A DNA stretch of 64,000 nt from Allolobophora icterica (taxonomy: Eukaryota > Annelida > Clitellata > Crassiclitellata > Lumbricidae), in contig OY744604.1 in NCBI GenBank assembly GCA_963556255.1, forward strand, positions 26,461,099 through 26,525,098. The letters run 5' to 3'. The position numbers and the translations under genes were made by a program. Below the pieces are notes generated by a model, which saw nothing but the letters and a program-made list of their open reading frames with translations, had not been told where the DNA came from and did not search any database. Below, one piece after another: positions 12,357 to 54,335 of this stretch. Numbering within the stretch: position 1 is the first letter of the stretch; every line of letters starts with the position of its first letter.

Positions 12357-14987
12357 TATTATTATTATTATTATTATTATATAGTTTCCTTATATGCAAA
12401 TTTGTCCGTCGTAGGACGCTACGTCACAAACGGCTTCTGTTCTATTGTGAAACCGTTTGTGACGTCAGTACTGCCGTCTTGACGACGGCGGTCTTGACGA
12501 CGGCGGTCTTGACGACGGCGGTCTTGACGATACATATAGGCCTATAACATGACGTCATAATATGACGGGTTAATACTCTAACACTATATACTGCCGTCAT
12601 AATTATGACGGGAAAATACACTAGTTATTATTATGAAGCAATTGAGTCATGACGTATAGTTAGGCATCTGACATATTATACATACTGTTGACCCTGACCA
12701 ATAATCAAATTAAATTACTAAATTATTATTATTTTTGTTGTTGTTGTTGTTATTTATATTATTATTGAGCTCCTATTATTATGTTTCGGACGTGCAATGT
12801 GAACCTTTAACTCAACAGAAGTCTCAATGAAGGACTGCGAAAATCGAGTGCGTCACGAAAATGGACAAATCAGTGTCGTCTGAAGATGTAGATCTTGCTA
12901 TTGTTTGGGTCCTATACGTTTCTAATAAATCAATACAAAGAAGAGTGGTTGACGATATTGACGCACATAAAGTTATATTCCGACACGCTTCTCAACCCTC
13001 ACACGCCTCACCTGCAATGACGCACCGTTTGTAAAAGTTGAAGGCACAGATCTCGATTCTCTTCTGCTTTTCAATTACCTTTACCTTGCCTTACCTCTTC
13101 ACATTTAACCTTAATTTTTGTGCTGGTACTTTTCTTGCCTAACCTTGACCTTAGTTATCTTACCACATCTTACGTAGCCATAAAGTACCATAGCATACAA
13201 TACCTTATAAACTTGACGTGTATTGTGTCACGTTGTTGGTAGTGGAGGAAACAAGCGTAAGTTATGCGTGGCCGTTGCGTTGATGGGAAATCCGACGGTC
13301 GTCTTCCTCGATGAACCGACAACGGGCGTCGATCCAGAAGCCAGAAGACACGTCTGGAATACTCTGGCCGCCACACGAAACGCCGGCGCCACCATCATAC
13401 TCACATCGCATAGGTACATTCACGCCTTCTAGTATTGCCTATTATATTAAACGCCCCAGAATGGCTGATATTCAAGGGCATATCACCAATTTATTAATTC
13501 ACTAATTAAGCAATCAATCCATCGATCTAATTTATTCGTTCGTCCATTTCTTCGTTAGTGCAGTCAGGAAACGTGTTTGCGTACACATGTGTATGTATAC
13601 ACATATCGCACTGCTTATCTTCAGTAATATAGACCAATGAGTATTGTTTGATATACCGCCAGAGTAATCGGCACTGGTCGAACAAGACAGGAACTAGATA
13701 AAGACGGCGTTATTTTTGACGGATTCAGTCAGAGGAAGAGCAGAATAAGGAAGAGAAGAACGAAACACTGCAGCTTCTCTGAAATCATACTTGACACAGC
13801 AGCGTCCCAGGAAAGCAAGCGACTAAAAACACTTTTTGACGTACCCCTCCAGCATACCCATCTAGAGACCACTTAGCCCATATTCCTATATGGAACCCGA
13901 ATAGAGCCAATTTGGGTCCCATCTCCTGTCCATGGAAATTCTGGAAGCGTACTGGATAGATAGCAAGATTACGGTAATACTCAAAGAAGTAAATGTTACC
14001 TATCGCAATCTAACCAGACGGAAAGATCTAGCCCCAGAATATCCAGCGATACGTGGAAGAATCTAAGAATACCAAGAGACTTTAGACTGGAGAACAGGTC
14101 ATCAGCGAAGGCGAACAGCAACAGTTGGAGAGAAGATGCCTGAATATTAGACGGAAGAGGTCGCCTGTATTAATTTTGACATAATTGATACTGAGCAGAC
14201 ACTTAAACCGTTCGCCTTGCATAAACTAGAACCATAGTTCGTTGAAGCTATGTCCTAATCATCTGTGTAGCGCAGCTGAAGTACTCTTGTATTAAGTCTG
14301 AAGTGTAGACACTTTTAGGAGACATTCATACGAAGAATGACAATAAGGATTGAAGAAATACTCGTCTCGCAAAGTGGTCGGTTGGCTGCAGGCAGTAGTT
14401 ACGATCCGATACATAGGCGTATACGTTATACCTACATAAAATATGGCATAATGCATTCATAGCCTAACTATGTGTAGTATAACAAATATATATAGTTCGA
14501 CACAAATATGTCGTTGCTGCAGCATGATGTCTCTTGTTTTCCAAGCATGGAAGAATGCGAAGCCATCTGTACTCGACTGGTTGTCCTCGTCAACGGTCGG
14601 TTCCTGTGTCTCGGAAACCTCCAGCACATCAGGGATAAGTTCAGCGAAGGATACACCCTCATCATTAAGCTGAAACGCTCAGAGGCCGCCGAAGATCCCG
14701 AGCAACTGCAGGAACGGATTGAGAAACTGAAGATATTCGTCAGCCAAACGTTCCCGGGCAGCGTCCTCAAGGACCATCACGAGAACCTTCTTAACTACGA
14801 GGTCAAAACGCGGGTTATTAAATGGTCTGAAATTTTCGGGATCATGGAAAAGGCGAAGGTGACGTACGAAATCGAGGACTATTCGGTGGGACAGACGACT
14901 TTGGAGCAACTGTTCATCGGATTTGCTCGTCAGCAGCAAGGACCGCGACAAATTTCCAAGAAGAAGAAATGCTTAGGACTTTGCTAG
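3213..14987 (+). CDS. ABCA3-like: ABCA3-like lipid transporter, copy A: second half (TMD2 + NBD2), six exons, 5' part outside window
   Basis: Spliced exons 3213-4110, 5740-5864, 6580-6819, 9143-9845, 13243-13413 and 14546-14987 join in one frame (all phases agree) and end at TAG 14985-14987. Family knowledge: ABCA proteins are full-length ABC transporters (TMD1-NBD1-TMD2-NBD2) that move phospholipids and sterols across membranes; ABCA3 works in lamellar or lysosome-related organelles. Visible here are TM7, the ECD2 loop, TM8-12, and NBD2 with Walker A ([10 protein letters not shown]), Q-loop (CPQFD), signature LSGGN, Walker B (VVFLDEP) and the H-loop histidine. The first exon needs one base from an upstream exon, and no NBD1 is found in 1-3212, so the gene begins left of the window. 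A close tandem paralogue lies downstream. Substrate is unknown. Confidence 0.93.
4111..5739. other. Copy A intron with about 1 kb private insert
   Basis: The flanks (4111-4420 and 5400-5739) align with the copy-B intron 47052-47720; the middle part, about 4425-5400, is absent there. The insert begins after a (TGA)n tract with (TCAA)n at 4437-4458 and includes a LINE 3' fragment at about 5000-5235. Purine-rich gaagaag/gatgat tracts occur in both copies. Confidence 0.65.
4995..5235 (-). mobile_element. CR1/L2-like LINE 3' fragment
   Basis: On the minus strand, a frame with [16 protein letters not shown] resembles the C-terminus of CR1/L2 ORF2 (aF.v.gP.lWN.LP). It is followed by a stem-loop with arms agcgcctct/agaggcgct and then tttataaat. 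Only the 3' end is present, as usual for 5'-truncated LINE insertions. Confidence 0.6.
5740..5864 (+). CDS. Copy A exon: TM10-TM11 (LLLYGWSM motif)
   Basis: Acceptor after taatttcag, donor gtaagc at 5865. It encodes [19 protein letters not shown] followed by [12 protein letters not shown], a conserved TM10-11 segment of ABCA second halves. The 125-bp length matches copy B exactly. Confidence 0.93.
5865..6579. other. Copy A intron, ordinary
   Basis: AT-rich intron whose ends align with copy-B 47846-48984. I see no gene or complete mobile element in it. Confidence 0.6.
6580..6819 (+). CDS. Copy A exon: TM11-TM12 loop
   Basis: The acceptor is placed after ttgaag at 6579 because only this AG keeps the phase (ACC G|GG ACT), giving the junction NIVTGTLAPVV. 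An AG at 6557 would break the frame. Encodes the [12 protein letters not shown] helix (FP.FC motif of ABCA proteins) and a Cys-rich loop ending HPCCPG. Donor gtacaa at 6820. Same 240-bp length as copy B. Confidence 0.9.
6820..9142. other. Copy A intron with minisatellite and private insert
   Basis: Contains a minisatellite (7378-7545) and about 960 bp absent from the copy-B intron (roughly 7863-8830). That stretch carries two copies of a block with gccgccgcttcaaac and aatgaatattcatg at about 8020-8070 and 8098-8155. The segments on either side (about 7700-7860 and 8830-8900) align with copy B 51020-51240. No coding sequence found. Confidence 0.6.
7378..7545. repeat. Minisatellite, units of about 27-36 bp
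   Basis: Tandem units built from caagaccaagac and tttgaacctcgagac repeat about five times with variable numbers of the 6-bp ccaaga subrepeat. A minus-strand open frame across it is a repeat artefact. Confidence 0.85.
9143..9845 (+). CDS. Copy A exon: TM12 and N-terminal NBD2 (Walker A, Q-loop)
   Basis: Acceptor after gtttaaag; donor gtcagc at 9846. Encodes a short ECD segment, TM12 ([21 protein letters not shown]), an acidic linker with the ABCA-typical DSDV.NER block, the A-loop tyrosine of DLTKLYKNF, Walker [11 protein letters not shown] and Q-loop IGYCPQFD. It stops just before the signature, after AGTL. Ends in phase 2, matching the next exon. An acidic stretch opposite it is an antisense shadow. 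Confidence 0.95.
9982..10776 (+). mobile_element. Tc1/mariner-like element relic, internally deleted
   Basis: Inverted termini share aaaaaccgtgtcc (9993 onward) and ggacacggtttttt (10747 onward). The + strand contains a mariner-type HTH fragment ([19 protein letters not shown]) fused near 10400 to a C-terminal fragment with [12 protein letters not shown] and, in shifted frames, the remainder. The catalytic middle is deleted and frames are broken. Copy B lacks this insertion. Confidence 0.7.
10259..10654 (+). pseudogene. Mariner-like transposase pseudogene (HTH + C-terminus only)
   Basis: The frame joins an N-terminal HTH segment to a DDE-transposase C-terminal segment ([13 protein letters not shown]) and ends [17 protein letters not shown], resembling the usual mariner-like R.CV.A.GGHFE.KL ending. 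The DDE core is missing and the central stretch is frameshifted relative to the family. Confidence 0.68.
10780..11535. repeat. Interspersed repeat ending in (GACA)n, family not identified
   Basis: Starts ctagcaggtttacccggcg and ends in a gacagaca tract followed by ctttatttatatagatta and an (ATT)n tract. This resembles LINE/SINE-type 3' ends with microsatellite tails. It contains seven short palindromes (10912-11080). Absent from copy B. I do not recognise the family. Confidence 0.5.
10912..11080. repeat. Cluster of seven gactgcttYgcagtc palindromes
   Basis: A 15-base palindrome (stem gactgc, loop ttc or ttt) occurs seven times in about 170 bp, separated by short GC-rich spacers such as tcccgtggact. 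Each could fold into a 6-bp hairpin. Confidence 0.85.
11532..11640. repeat. (ATT)n microsatellite
   Basis: About 110 bp of near-perfect trinucleotide repeat following the (GACA)n tail of the preceding repeat. Confidence 0.97.
12270..12380. repeat. (ATT)n microsatellite
   Basis: About 110 bp of near-perfect ATT repeat with one phase break near 12355. It abuts the repeat at 12382. Confidence 0.97.
12382..12626 (+). repeat. Interspersed repeat family R2 (cgtcacaaacgg / cttgacgacggcggt)
   Basis: Contains tttgtccgtcgtaggacg, inverted acgtcacaaacgg / ccgtttgtgacgt arms, four tandem units of cttgacgacggcggt and a final tcataattatgacggg. The same arrangement occurs inverted at 22262-22470, and a shorter relative at 34468-34530. 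Family unknown. Confidence 0.75.
13243..13413 (+). CDS. Copy A exon: NBD2 signature, Walker B, H-loop
   Basis: Acceptor after gttggtag; donor gtacat at 13414. Joined to the previous exon it gives LSGGNKRKL (ABC signature), then [17 protein letters not shown] (Walker B with catalytic Glu and D-loop) and IILTSH carrying the H-loop histidine. 171 bp. All motifs are canonical for an active NBD2. Confidence 0.95.
13414..14545. other. Copy A last intron
   Basis: No mobile element or exon recognised in this AT-rich intron. Confidence 0.6.
14546..14987 (+). CDS. Copy A terminal exon: NBD2 C-terminus and regulatory tail
   Basis: Acceptor after ttttccaag gives the junction [15 protein letters not shown], universal in ABCA NBD2. 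The exon continues through [17 protein letters not shown] and ends with [16 protein letters not shown], the standard ABCA C-terminal helix. A short tail rich in Lys with two Cys (KKKKCLGLC) follows before the TAG stop. No AATAAA signal was noticed in the next few hundred bases. Confidence 0.94.
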
Positions 14988-17579
14988 GAAGAAGACAACT
15001 CCTCAAATTCTACCTATCTTTCTCCCTGCGCCATTTATTGATCTGATTTTTATACTGTGAAGCTACAAAGCATAAGAAGATAGAAGAACTATACGAATGA
15101 TAATATTTTATTTGATCTTTACAAATATTCTATGAGAATGCTTTATGTGTCTAGCTGGTTGCAAATGCGCATCTTTACGACGTGAAGTCAACCTCGAAAT
15201 ATATTTCGTCAACAAGAAACTGGTATTTCATTTCAAGTACAGTAATCGATTTGTTGCCATACGGGATATGGAGTGATTTCTGTGGAACGAAGAAGACATT
15301 TTTTCCATGACCTGACTATCTCCCTTAGAATTATGAATTTTCTCCAAGCACTTCGAGATGGTTCCATTAGAAGGGAGAAGGAAGGAAGATTTAGCCTACT
15401 CTTCTCTCTTCTCTCACTCGTTCAAACTATTATCCCATTGAAGAAAATTTTATATTTTTTGTCAAAATTTCCCTCTGGCGAAAACTTCTTACTCTACAGT
15501 GGGTTATGACCTATACGTGTTTTAGTCAAATGAGTCTTTAAAACAAAAAGAAAGCAATATAGGGCCTACTACGCGAGCACGGCAAAGGGATCGATTAATA
15601 CTTCGTCTGAGATGAAGAAATTTAAGCCTATGTATGATCCAGGTGCTCTGAATTCATGCAAAAGCGTATGATTATGTAGGCCTATATCGTATAATATTTG
15701 ATGTGGACATATTGCGCGATAAAACTTGAAGTATGCCTAACCTGACCCAAACTTAGATCCACACCTGACCTGGTGTTTACACTGAGTATTTCCGGTTTTA
15801 TTATTTTATGGAGTGGAGGAAGTGGATGAAAACGAGATTGGAAAGCGGAAGCGATATGAAGCAACAACTGATTCATGTAGAGGAGAAGAGTTCGCTAGCT
15901 GAGTAAAAGCGTTTGCATGCCGAAAAGGAGAGGATGGACACAGAATTATCCTTTTACGTGAGAAGTCATATTTGGGTATACTTCAGCCTTCAGTTTCTGA
16001 AGGTTACCTGCTATCTCTTCGGTTTATTCAAAGTAACCTAACATACATGAGGGATAAGACCCCGTGTCTTTTTTCACTCCATTGAGAAGGTAGACTTTAA
16101 TCATGGCATTGAAGAAAGTTCACCATCGTTGCCTATCTCATCCACGAGATTCCATTACAAGAGGTTGTCTGTGGAAACATGTGCCAACAACAGGAAACTG
16201 AAATTTTCTTTACTGTATGCATGAAGGATCACCCCCAGATTTTACCTGGAGGAATTCAATTACATGTATAAAAGAGGCAAACAATCACTCAGGCAGTTTT
16301 TGGACCAATTGCATAATGTGTCTGATTATTACATCGAAGGTAAAGATGTCTCTGATATCGAATATCTTATGAATGATGTAATCTTGTAAAGTCTTTGATA
16401 CTCGCTATTTGTGAAGAAGCTAGGAAGCCAAAACATCCAGTGCAATTGCAGCGTACTCTGGCATGCTTTAAGTAGAGAGTAGAAAGTTGAGTCATTGTGT
16501 ACAAAGGCAGAGTTATCAGTCAAGACCAGAAGGGAAAACTTTGGGAAAAAACGCCCAATAGCACAGATAAAGAGGCTATGTTGGAAAACTAATGAAAAGG
16601 AACCGAGACGTCTCTTGATATTAGCCCACTTGTGTAAATGAAATCTATGCAACGTCATTACAACAACCAAACCCTAATATAACTTATAGCCCTCTCTCTC
16701 CATTCCCCACCGCCTGTCAATAATACATCTCTGCAACATAATGAAATCTACATTTAAATCTAATGGCATCATCGTCGGTTGCCCATATTTCACAATCAAC
16801 GAGGAAATTAATTTCAAGTGCGAAGTAACCATAACCATAGCCATTAGTCTCATTGGCCCAAAGAGAACAATGCAAACATATAAATACCGTTACGTAAAAT
16901 AAAGATATTCATCTAATGGGCACAAAAGGAAGCAATAAAGGGACCGAATTCTTGTTAACTATTGCCACTTATAGTGTGTACTTAATGTTGGTCTAATGCT
17001 TCGTGGCGGACTAAGACATTCATAGCAACTCAATGGATAGATTAGGGGAAAAGCACGCTGGTGCATTTCTATTTAGTGGTGCCACGGACCAAATACATGC
17101 ATAATATTTAAGCCTTTTAGCTATGCTGGCGTCAGATTTATGTGCATATCATCATTTCCCGACCATCTGATATTATAAACAGAACAGAATGAAAAACTGA
17201 CGTCACAATAGACACGAAAATCGAGTTCGCAAACACGCTGTTAAATGCACCGCAGTTGACTTGAAAAGATTTAAGTTTGGCTGCTAACATATCTCGGCAT
17301 CAAAAATACGGAAAATCTTCGTTGTCATTCGCCTTTAATTGGCCAAGTTTTGTTATGTCAATACCTATGCCTATCGTGATATAATATAGGCTACGTTTGC
17401 GTGAATTTACTCCTGGAAAACCCCTTAAATGAGATCAGTTGTCTGGAATGTGTGAGAAAGTGGTCTCACCGCGATGTCCGAGGATAGAGAAACTGCAACG
17501 GAATCTGACGAAGACGCGTATGCTATCATGCTTCTATCACGTTACAGTTCATTGGTTTTTCATTCATTCATTCATGTAA

Positions 17580-19105
17580 AAAATTTAATATAGCGCCCCT
17601 TCAAGTTACCTACTGAGAAGGCATCCACGGCAAAATAAACTGGAGTTAAGTAACTTGTAAAACATAAGCGAACTATTTTTAGGCAACAGAGGCATCTGCA
17701 ATGGAAGATGATTCCAGATGGAGGGGCCGACTACAGAGAAAGCACGACACTGCCTAGTTGCGGTGGTAGCATGAGGAACCAAGAGCTCACCCGCAGAAGA
17801 AGAGCGAAGGACTCGACGGCCAGCCACATGAGAGACAGGACAGCAGAGGGCACGTTAGTAAATCGGGGCACAGCCAAGTAGGCATCGCCAAATCAACGAA
17901 GCTATTCTATAGTTCAGTAGTCACCAACCCGCGACTCGCGAGCTGCATGCGGCTCTCGAAAGTTTTGTGGCGGCCCTCCACAGCTTTCCAGGAAATGACA
18001 TTTTCTGTTACGAAATAAAATTGCGCTATAAACATGGACTATTTCCGTGATATTATATTTTATGATCAACGCGAGCGGTAATAGCGCTCTCCGCTAGTAT
18101 TTGTTGTGCTCCTAATTTTGATATAAAACCATGGCGGCTCCTAGAAGTTGCCAAACTTCGCAATGCGGCTCCCAAAAGTTGCTAAACTTCGCAATGCGGC
18201 TCCTCACCGAAAAAAGGTTGGAGACTACTGCTATAGTTGATGCGTTGCGATATGGGGAGCCAGTGTAGTGTGTCACGCATAATAGGTGAGACAGGGCACG
18301 TTTAGGAAGGCGACCAATGAGACGCGCAGCAGATCGAAGAACCCGATCGCGACGAGCTGTCAAAGAAAGTGGCAGGCCTACCAGGATCGAGCAGCAGTGG
18401 TCAAGTCGACTGGTGACAAAGGCATGGATAAGGGTAGCTGCAGCATCATGAGATAAGGAGCGAGAGTTAACCCGCAGCTGGCCCAGCTGATAGTAGCAGC
18501 TATGAGTAAGCTGATTTATATGAAGGGAGAAACAGAGTTCATTATCAAGAATAATTCCCAAGTCTCGGACAGATTCTAAGAAGGCAACATGCAGAAATGT
18601 ATCAGCCACCAAGGACAGATCAACGCCAGCGAGACGCCTGCGTACGCCAAGCCAGAACTGGGTCTTAGACGAATTGAGAACAAGACGGTAAAAGGCTAGC
18701 CAACTAGAAAAAGCGTTCATTGCCTGACACATCTGTCGGACAGCCACCACTGCACAGTCAGGGGGACAGTGAACATAGGCCTGTACGTCATCAGCATATA
18801 GCTGGTGAAATACCCCACATTAAGTCAACAAGGCTCCAATACCTGCAGTGTAAATAATATAAAGCAGAGGCCCAAGAACAGAGCCCGGAGGGACACCACA
18901 GGGTGAGCAGGAACCCAGGCAGACCTCGAGGAACCAAAGGCGACACAGATTGTGTGCTCTGAAAGAAAGGAGCGAAGCCACACTAAAGGCTTATCAGTCT
19001 GGCCAAAAGAAATAGAAAGACGCTGGAGGAGTATATGATGGTCGACACCTTTCCCACAGTCATACTTCCTCTGGTAGTACCGGATAGCTGAAAAGACTGA
19101 ACTCT
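17580..19105 (-). pseudogene. CR1/L2-like LINE reverse transcriptase relic, interrupted by a hAT MITE
   Basis: Read on the minus strand, fragments run PPGSVLGPLLYIIYTAG, an in-frame stop, LYADDVQAYVH (catalytic YADD), LNSSKTQFWLG, VRDLGIILDNELCFS, VTSRLDHCCSILVGLP and, after a frameshift, an LHWLP-type motif and a C-terminal WNHLPLQ segment. That is RT motifs through the C-terminus of ORF2. A stop, a frameshift and the insertion at 17915-18230 inactivate it. The 3' end carries ggcgctatattaaa and an (ATGA)n tail at about 17561-17578. Confidence 0.82.
17915..18230. mobile_element. hAT (Buster-like) MITE nested in the LINE relic
   Basis: 316 bp with inverted ends cagtagtcaccaacc / ggttggagactactg and 8-bp duplications CTATAGTT at 17907-17914 and 18231-18238. 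It interrupts the LINE reading frame, so it is younger than the LINE. Confidence 0.88.
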
Positions 19106-19130
19106 AGCTCACTTGAAGGTCAATCAATTT

Positions 19131-19225
19131 GCGTACGTACATTATCAGTAGACCCCTACCCCCCCCCCATTCGCAAGCGTACGCAAACACATGCATTTCG
19201 GTTACCCCCTCCATGCGTACGTAAT
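19131..19225. repeat. R3 palindromic repeat (gcgtacgtaatatatggatgg)
   Basis: Rich in gcgtacg words and cytosine runs and ending gcgtacgtaatatatggat. The same pieces recur at 22066-22185 and 22606-22712, consistent with a MITE family. Boundaries and target duplication are unclear. Confidence 0.5.
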
Positions 19226-20333
19226 ATATGGATGGCCCCTTCCCTGATTAAATGAGAACATGCGCTGCATAATCTTTTAAATGTGAATATCCCGGGTTCT
19301 TTTCGAAAATCTAATATTTCGAGTTTCTTTTCGATGGAAAGACATTTTTCTTTCGATTGTTAATATTAAAGTGTGGGAACTGCGCAGGCTTATAAATTTT
19401 TTACAGAGGGGCCAGTTTTGACAATTTTATTAGGGGTTCTTGAATGTTTGACAGTTGTTGACAAAGGGGTCAAAAATGCCTAAATTTGTTTTGCATGGTT
19501 AACGGGCCAGACCTAAAGAGACATACATCTCGTTTAGACGTCATATAACTAACCAATGTATCAATTCTTTTATGACTTGATAAGTCACCGTTGAGCACAG
19601 GGTTTCAACCTTGACTCATTCAACTGTCAACGCTAATCCAGTTGGATATTCCATCGTCACTGTGTATGGCTTGACTAATTTCATTGTGTTTGTAGCTATC
19701 TTCTGAAGTCGAACGATGCCCCAGGTAGCAAAGGAGACGGGAGAAATATTCCGAAATCTGACAAGTTCGCTAAGTCAAGCGGCGCTTTCAGGTCAACATT
19801 GCGTTACAATACATCGCATTATATTACAGTCCATCTTAGCCCCACTCACAATTCATAATTATGTTGTCCAACTGACAACTCGTTGTCCGCTCATATAAAT
19901 ATCGATAAGGTGATATCGCTTAGAGAAGGGATTGGTGTGATTGCATTTGGCCCCACCCGAAAGAAACAAATCTTCAACCGATTGACTTAACCTTTCTTTC
20001 ATGTGGAACACGGTAACCAATTGCTTAGAGCGCATGCATTGTAACGAGAAGAGAACTGTTTCTGGCCTTAATCTCTCGGAGGGTTATTCTCTGTAGGACC
20101 TTGCAAGTCCTTCACTTACAATTGCTCATCGTCATCGAACGATGCTTTGTCGCCAGATAGTGTTTGATTAACTGCAGCTGATGTCTCAGTGTCAACATAG
20201 TAGGCTACTGTGATGATGATGCTGTTGATGATGTGGGCGACTGAATGAGAACATGTGATGCAATGATTTGTGTACATGTCGTCGTCTGCCAAGTGCTAAG
20301 TGATGATGGTGAAGGGTGTTACTTGAACTGTAG

Positions 20334-52100
<31,767 letters not shown>

Positions 52101-52415
52101 GTGAGCGTCAAATTTTTACTTTTTTATTTTACCTAAGGGACACGTAATCCCTCAGAATTTCAGAAATTATGGATAGCATTATTCTGGGCTAACTGGCCTT
52201 CGTTGATATCGTTCTCAGTGTCGAAAGTTTTTATTACTGCAAAATTCGTATGCGTCACGAAAATTGACAAATCGATGTAGTGCGCATGTCGTCTGGAGAT
52301 GCAGATTCTCTTATTGTTTGGGTGCTATACGTTTCCAATTAATCGATACAAAGGAAAGTGGGTGATGATATCGTCGCACGTGAAGTCATTTTCTGACACG
52401 TTTCTGAATACTTAC

Positions 52416-53468
52416 TGTGGCGGAAATGAGTTCTTCGCTACCCCAACTCTGGGGTCAGTGTGGCGGAAATGCACCTCTCTCTCGCCGGGGTATATCTCTC
52501 AATATACCGTATACTTCCAAGGCCAGCCGAGTGGTTAAGAAGGCCCTGGACGTGTACGCGTAGATAAGGCCTCAGAGGTCGTCGAAGGACTTGCGAGTTT
52601 TCTTACAACCGATCGACTCAACAATGACAAGATCGAAGAACGATTGAACTTTTCTTATAAGATCCAAATGATCACGAAATTCACAATAATTCGGTATTTC
52701 CAGAGAATCACAAAACCATAACACTTCTCGTGTCGAAACAAACGATCTTTTCGTGTACAGAATTATTTGCAGTAATTACATCGATGCCTCACAAAGAAAA
52801 CGTCTCACCCTGCGCTATCGAGAACCCCTTCTTTCTTCTCGAAATACCCCAACATCCGACAAGGGCTTCGCCACTATAGTCCCCGGCGATCGTCTCTCTG
52901 CGATTGCCCCAACATCCGACAAGGGCTTCGCCACTATAGTCCCCGGCGATCGTCTCCGCCGATTGCCCCAACATCCGACAAGGGCTTCGCCACTATAGTC
53001 CCCGGCGATCGTCTCCTCTCTCCCCGAATGACCAGCATCGGACGAGGGCTTCGCCACTATAGTCCCGGACGGTCATCTTCCCTCTAATGCCCCAACATCC
53101 GACAAGGGCTTCGCCACTATAGTCCCCGGCGATCGTCTCCGCCGATTCAAAGCACGAGGCCCCTTTTATATTGTTTCCGAGGCCTCACTGAGGCACTGGG
53201 CCTCACTGGGGCATCAGTCCCCGGGCACTGGGCCTTCCCGCGCATCAGTCCCCGGGCACCGGACCTCACTGAGGCACGAGGCCTCACGGAGGCACGAGGC
53301 CCCACAGGGGCATCGGACCCCAAGCACAAGGCCTCACCGAGGCACGAGGCCTCACAGGGGTATCGGACCCCAAGCACTCATTGACCCATTCCGAAAACCC
53401 TGTACTCAGTTACCTCTCGCTTCTATAGCGCCCAATAATGAAAGTTCGCTCCATCCTGGTCCGTTACA
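52416..53468 (-). repeat. LTR 1 (left)
   Basis: TG...CA ended (tgtggcgg...gttaca). Differs from LTR 2 and LTR 3 at two positions noticed by eye: ctcagag vs ctccgag near 52573, and gaccagc vs gcccagc near 53031. Holds a five-unit 60-bp tandem array and GC-rich gaggcac repeats. Confidence 0.95.
52847..53146. repeat. Five-unit 60-bp tandem array inside LTR 1
   Basis: Units of ccccaacatccgacaagggc plus cttcgccactatagtccccg and a short variable end start at 52847, 52907, 52966, about 53030 (diverged) and 53089. The same array occurs in the other two LTRs (about 57320 and 61787). Confidence 0.9.
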
Positions 53469-54303
53469 CTCTCCGGGGGCCAGGGTGAGAGGGTGTCCCC
53501 ACCCTCTGAGACAATTTACTGTAAAGGTTCCAATTAAATCATCACTCAATGGAAAACATTCTCGTCACTAAAGGCAACCTCGAAAGCAGTTTCAAACTAT
53601 CACGTAAAACTAAATATCATTAACGATTACTATGAGTCAATACAATGGCAAATCGTTAATCACGTTAGCCTAATACACACAAAAGAAAATCTATGTCTGT
53701 TATGCTCAAGGCGTAAGGCATAAGACGTAAGACATAAGGCCCCGAGGCACTGGAACTAATGGGCCCTTCCGGGCACTAGGACCTCGCTGGGCACTAGGAC
53801 CTCATGCGACAAGACCTTGAACACTAAAGCCCAGACACTAAGGTCTCGGGCACTAAGGCCCCTCTGAGGCACTAGGCCCCATGAATGCGTACGGCCCCAA
53901 TCACTGAACAATAGCATTTTGTTTCGATAATTAAACAACATCCATCACTAATTTCTAACTTTGGCCACACAATAAAACTTACTCTGTCAATTCAAAAACC
54001 GTTAATTATTCCAGTCCTACTAAATTAATTAATGACCAACAACATCTAATACCAAATTTCTAACTTTGGCCACACAATAAAACTTACTCCGTTAAGTCAA
54101 AAACCGTTAATTAATACGACTCTCTTACGCCATAACCCAAGCGATACTTAAGCCATTGCATTTATATAGCGCATAAGTATTAACTTCGTGCACACAGAAA
54201 CTTAAACCATAATAAAGAGAAATCTATCAAACTACGGCTCAAGTTAACTCTTAAAAATGATGAACCCCAATTGTATTCTGTGTTCTGGCTTTCCACCGTT
54301 AAT
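53469..54303 (-). other. Left unit 3' non-coding region and polypurine tract
   Basis: No conserved frame. On the minus strand, ccccggagag directly before the LTR is the likely, rather weak, polypurine tract. A ctaactttggccacacaata segment is duplicated at about 53962 and 54059. Confidence 0.6.
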
Positions 54304-54335
54304 TCACTTGGAAGCAGCGAAGTCCCGAACATAGC

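Larger units (their letters stand above)
9846..13242. other. Copy A NBD2 intron: mostly inserted repeats
   Basis: Only 9846-9985 and about 12838-13030 align with the copy-B intron (52101-52410 and 63966-64000). About 2.85 kb between them is private to copy A and consists of a mariner relic, the 10780 repeat, two (ATT)n tracts and the R2 repeat. No coding exon found. Confidence 0.75.
14988..20333. other. Intergenic region between copies A and B
   Basis: Holds the 3' flank of copy A and the presumed promoter of copy B, but I recognise no TATA box or initiator with confidence. A LINE relic with a nested hAT MITE occupies 17560-19105, and an R3 palindromic repeat lies at 19131-19225. An initiator exon for copy B may also lie here unseen. 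Confidence 0.6.

Noticed and set aside
16200..16700. Frames reminiscent of a retroviral-type gag (tgtataaaagaggcaaacaatc region)
   Set aside because: Only weak resemblance, several stops and frameshifts, no zinc knuckle or LTRs nearby; not enough to annotate.
52847..53146. Regular 60-bp repeats resembling a CRISPR array
   Set aside because: The variable parts are only a few bases long, the array lies inside an LTR, recurs identically in all three LTRs, and the genome is animal.
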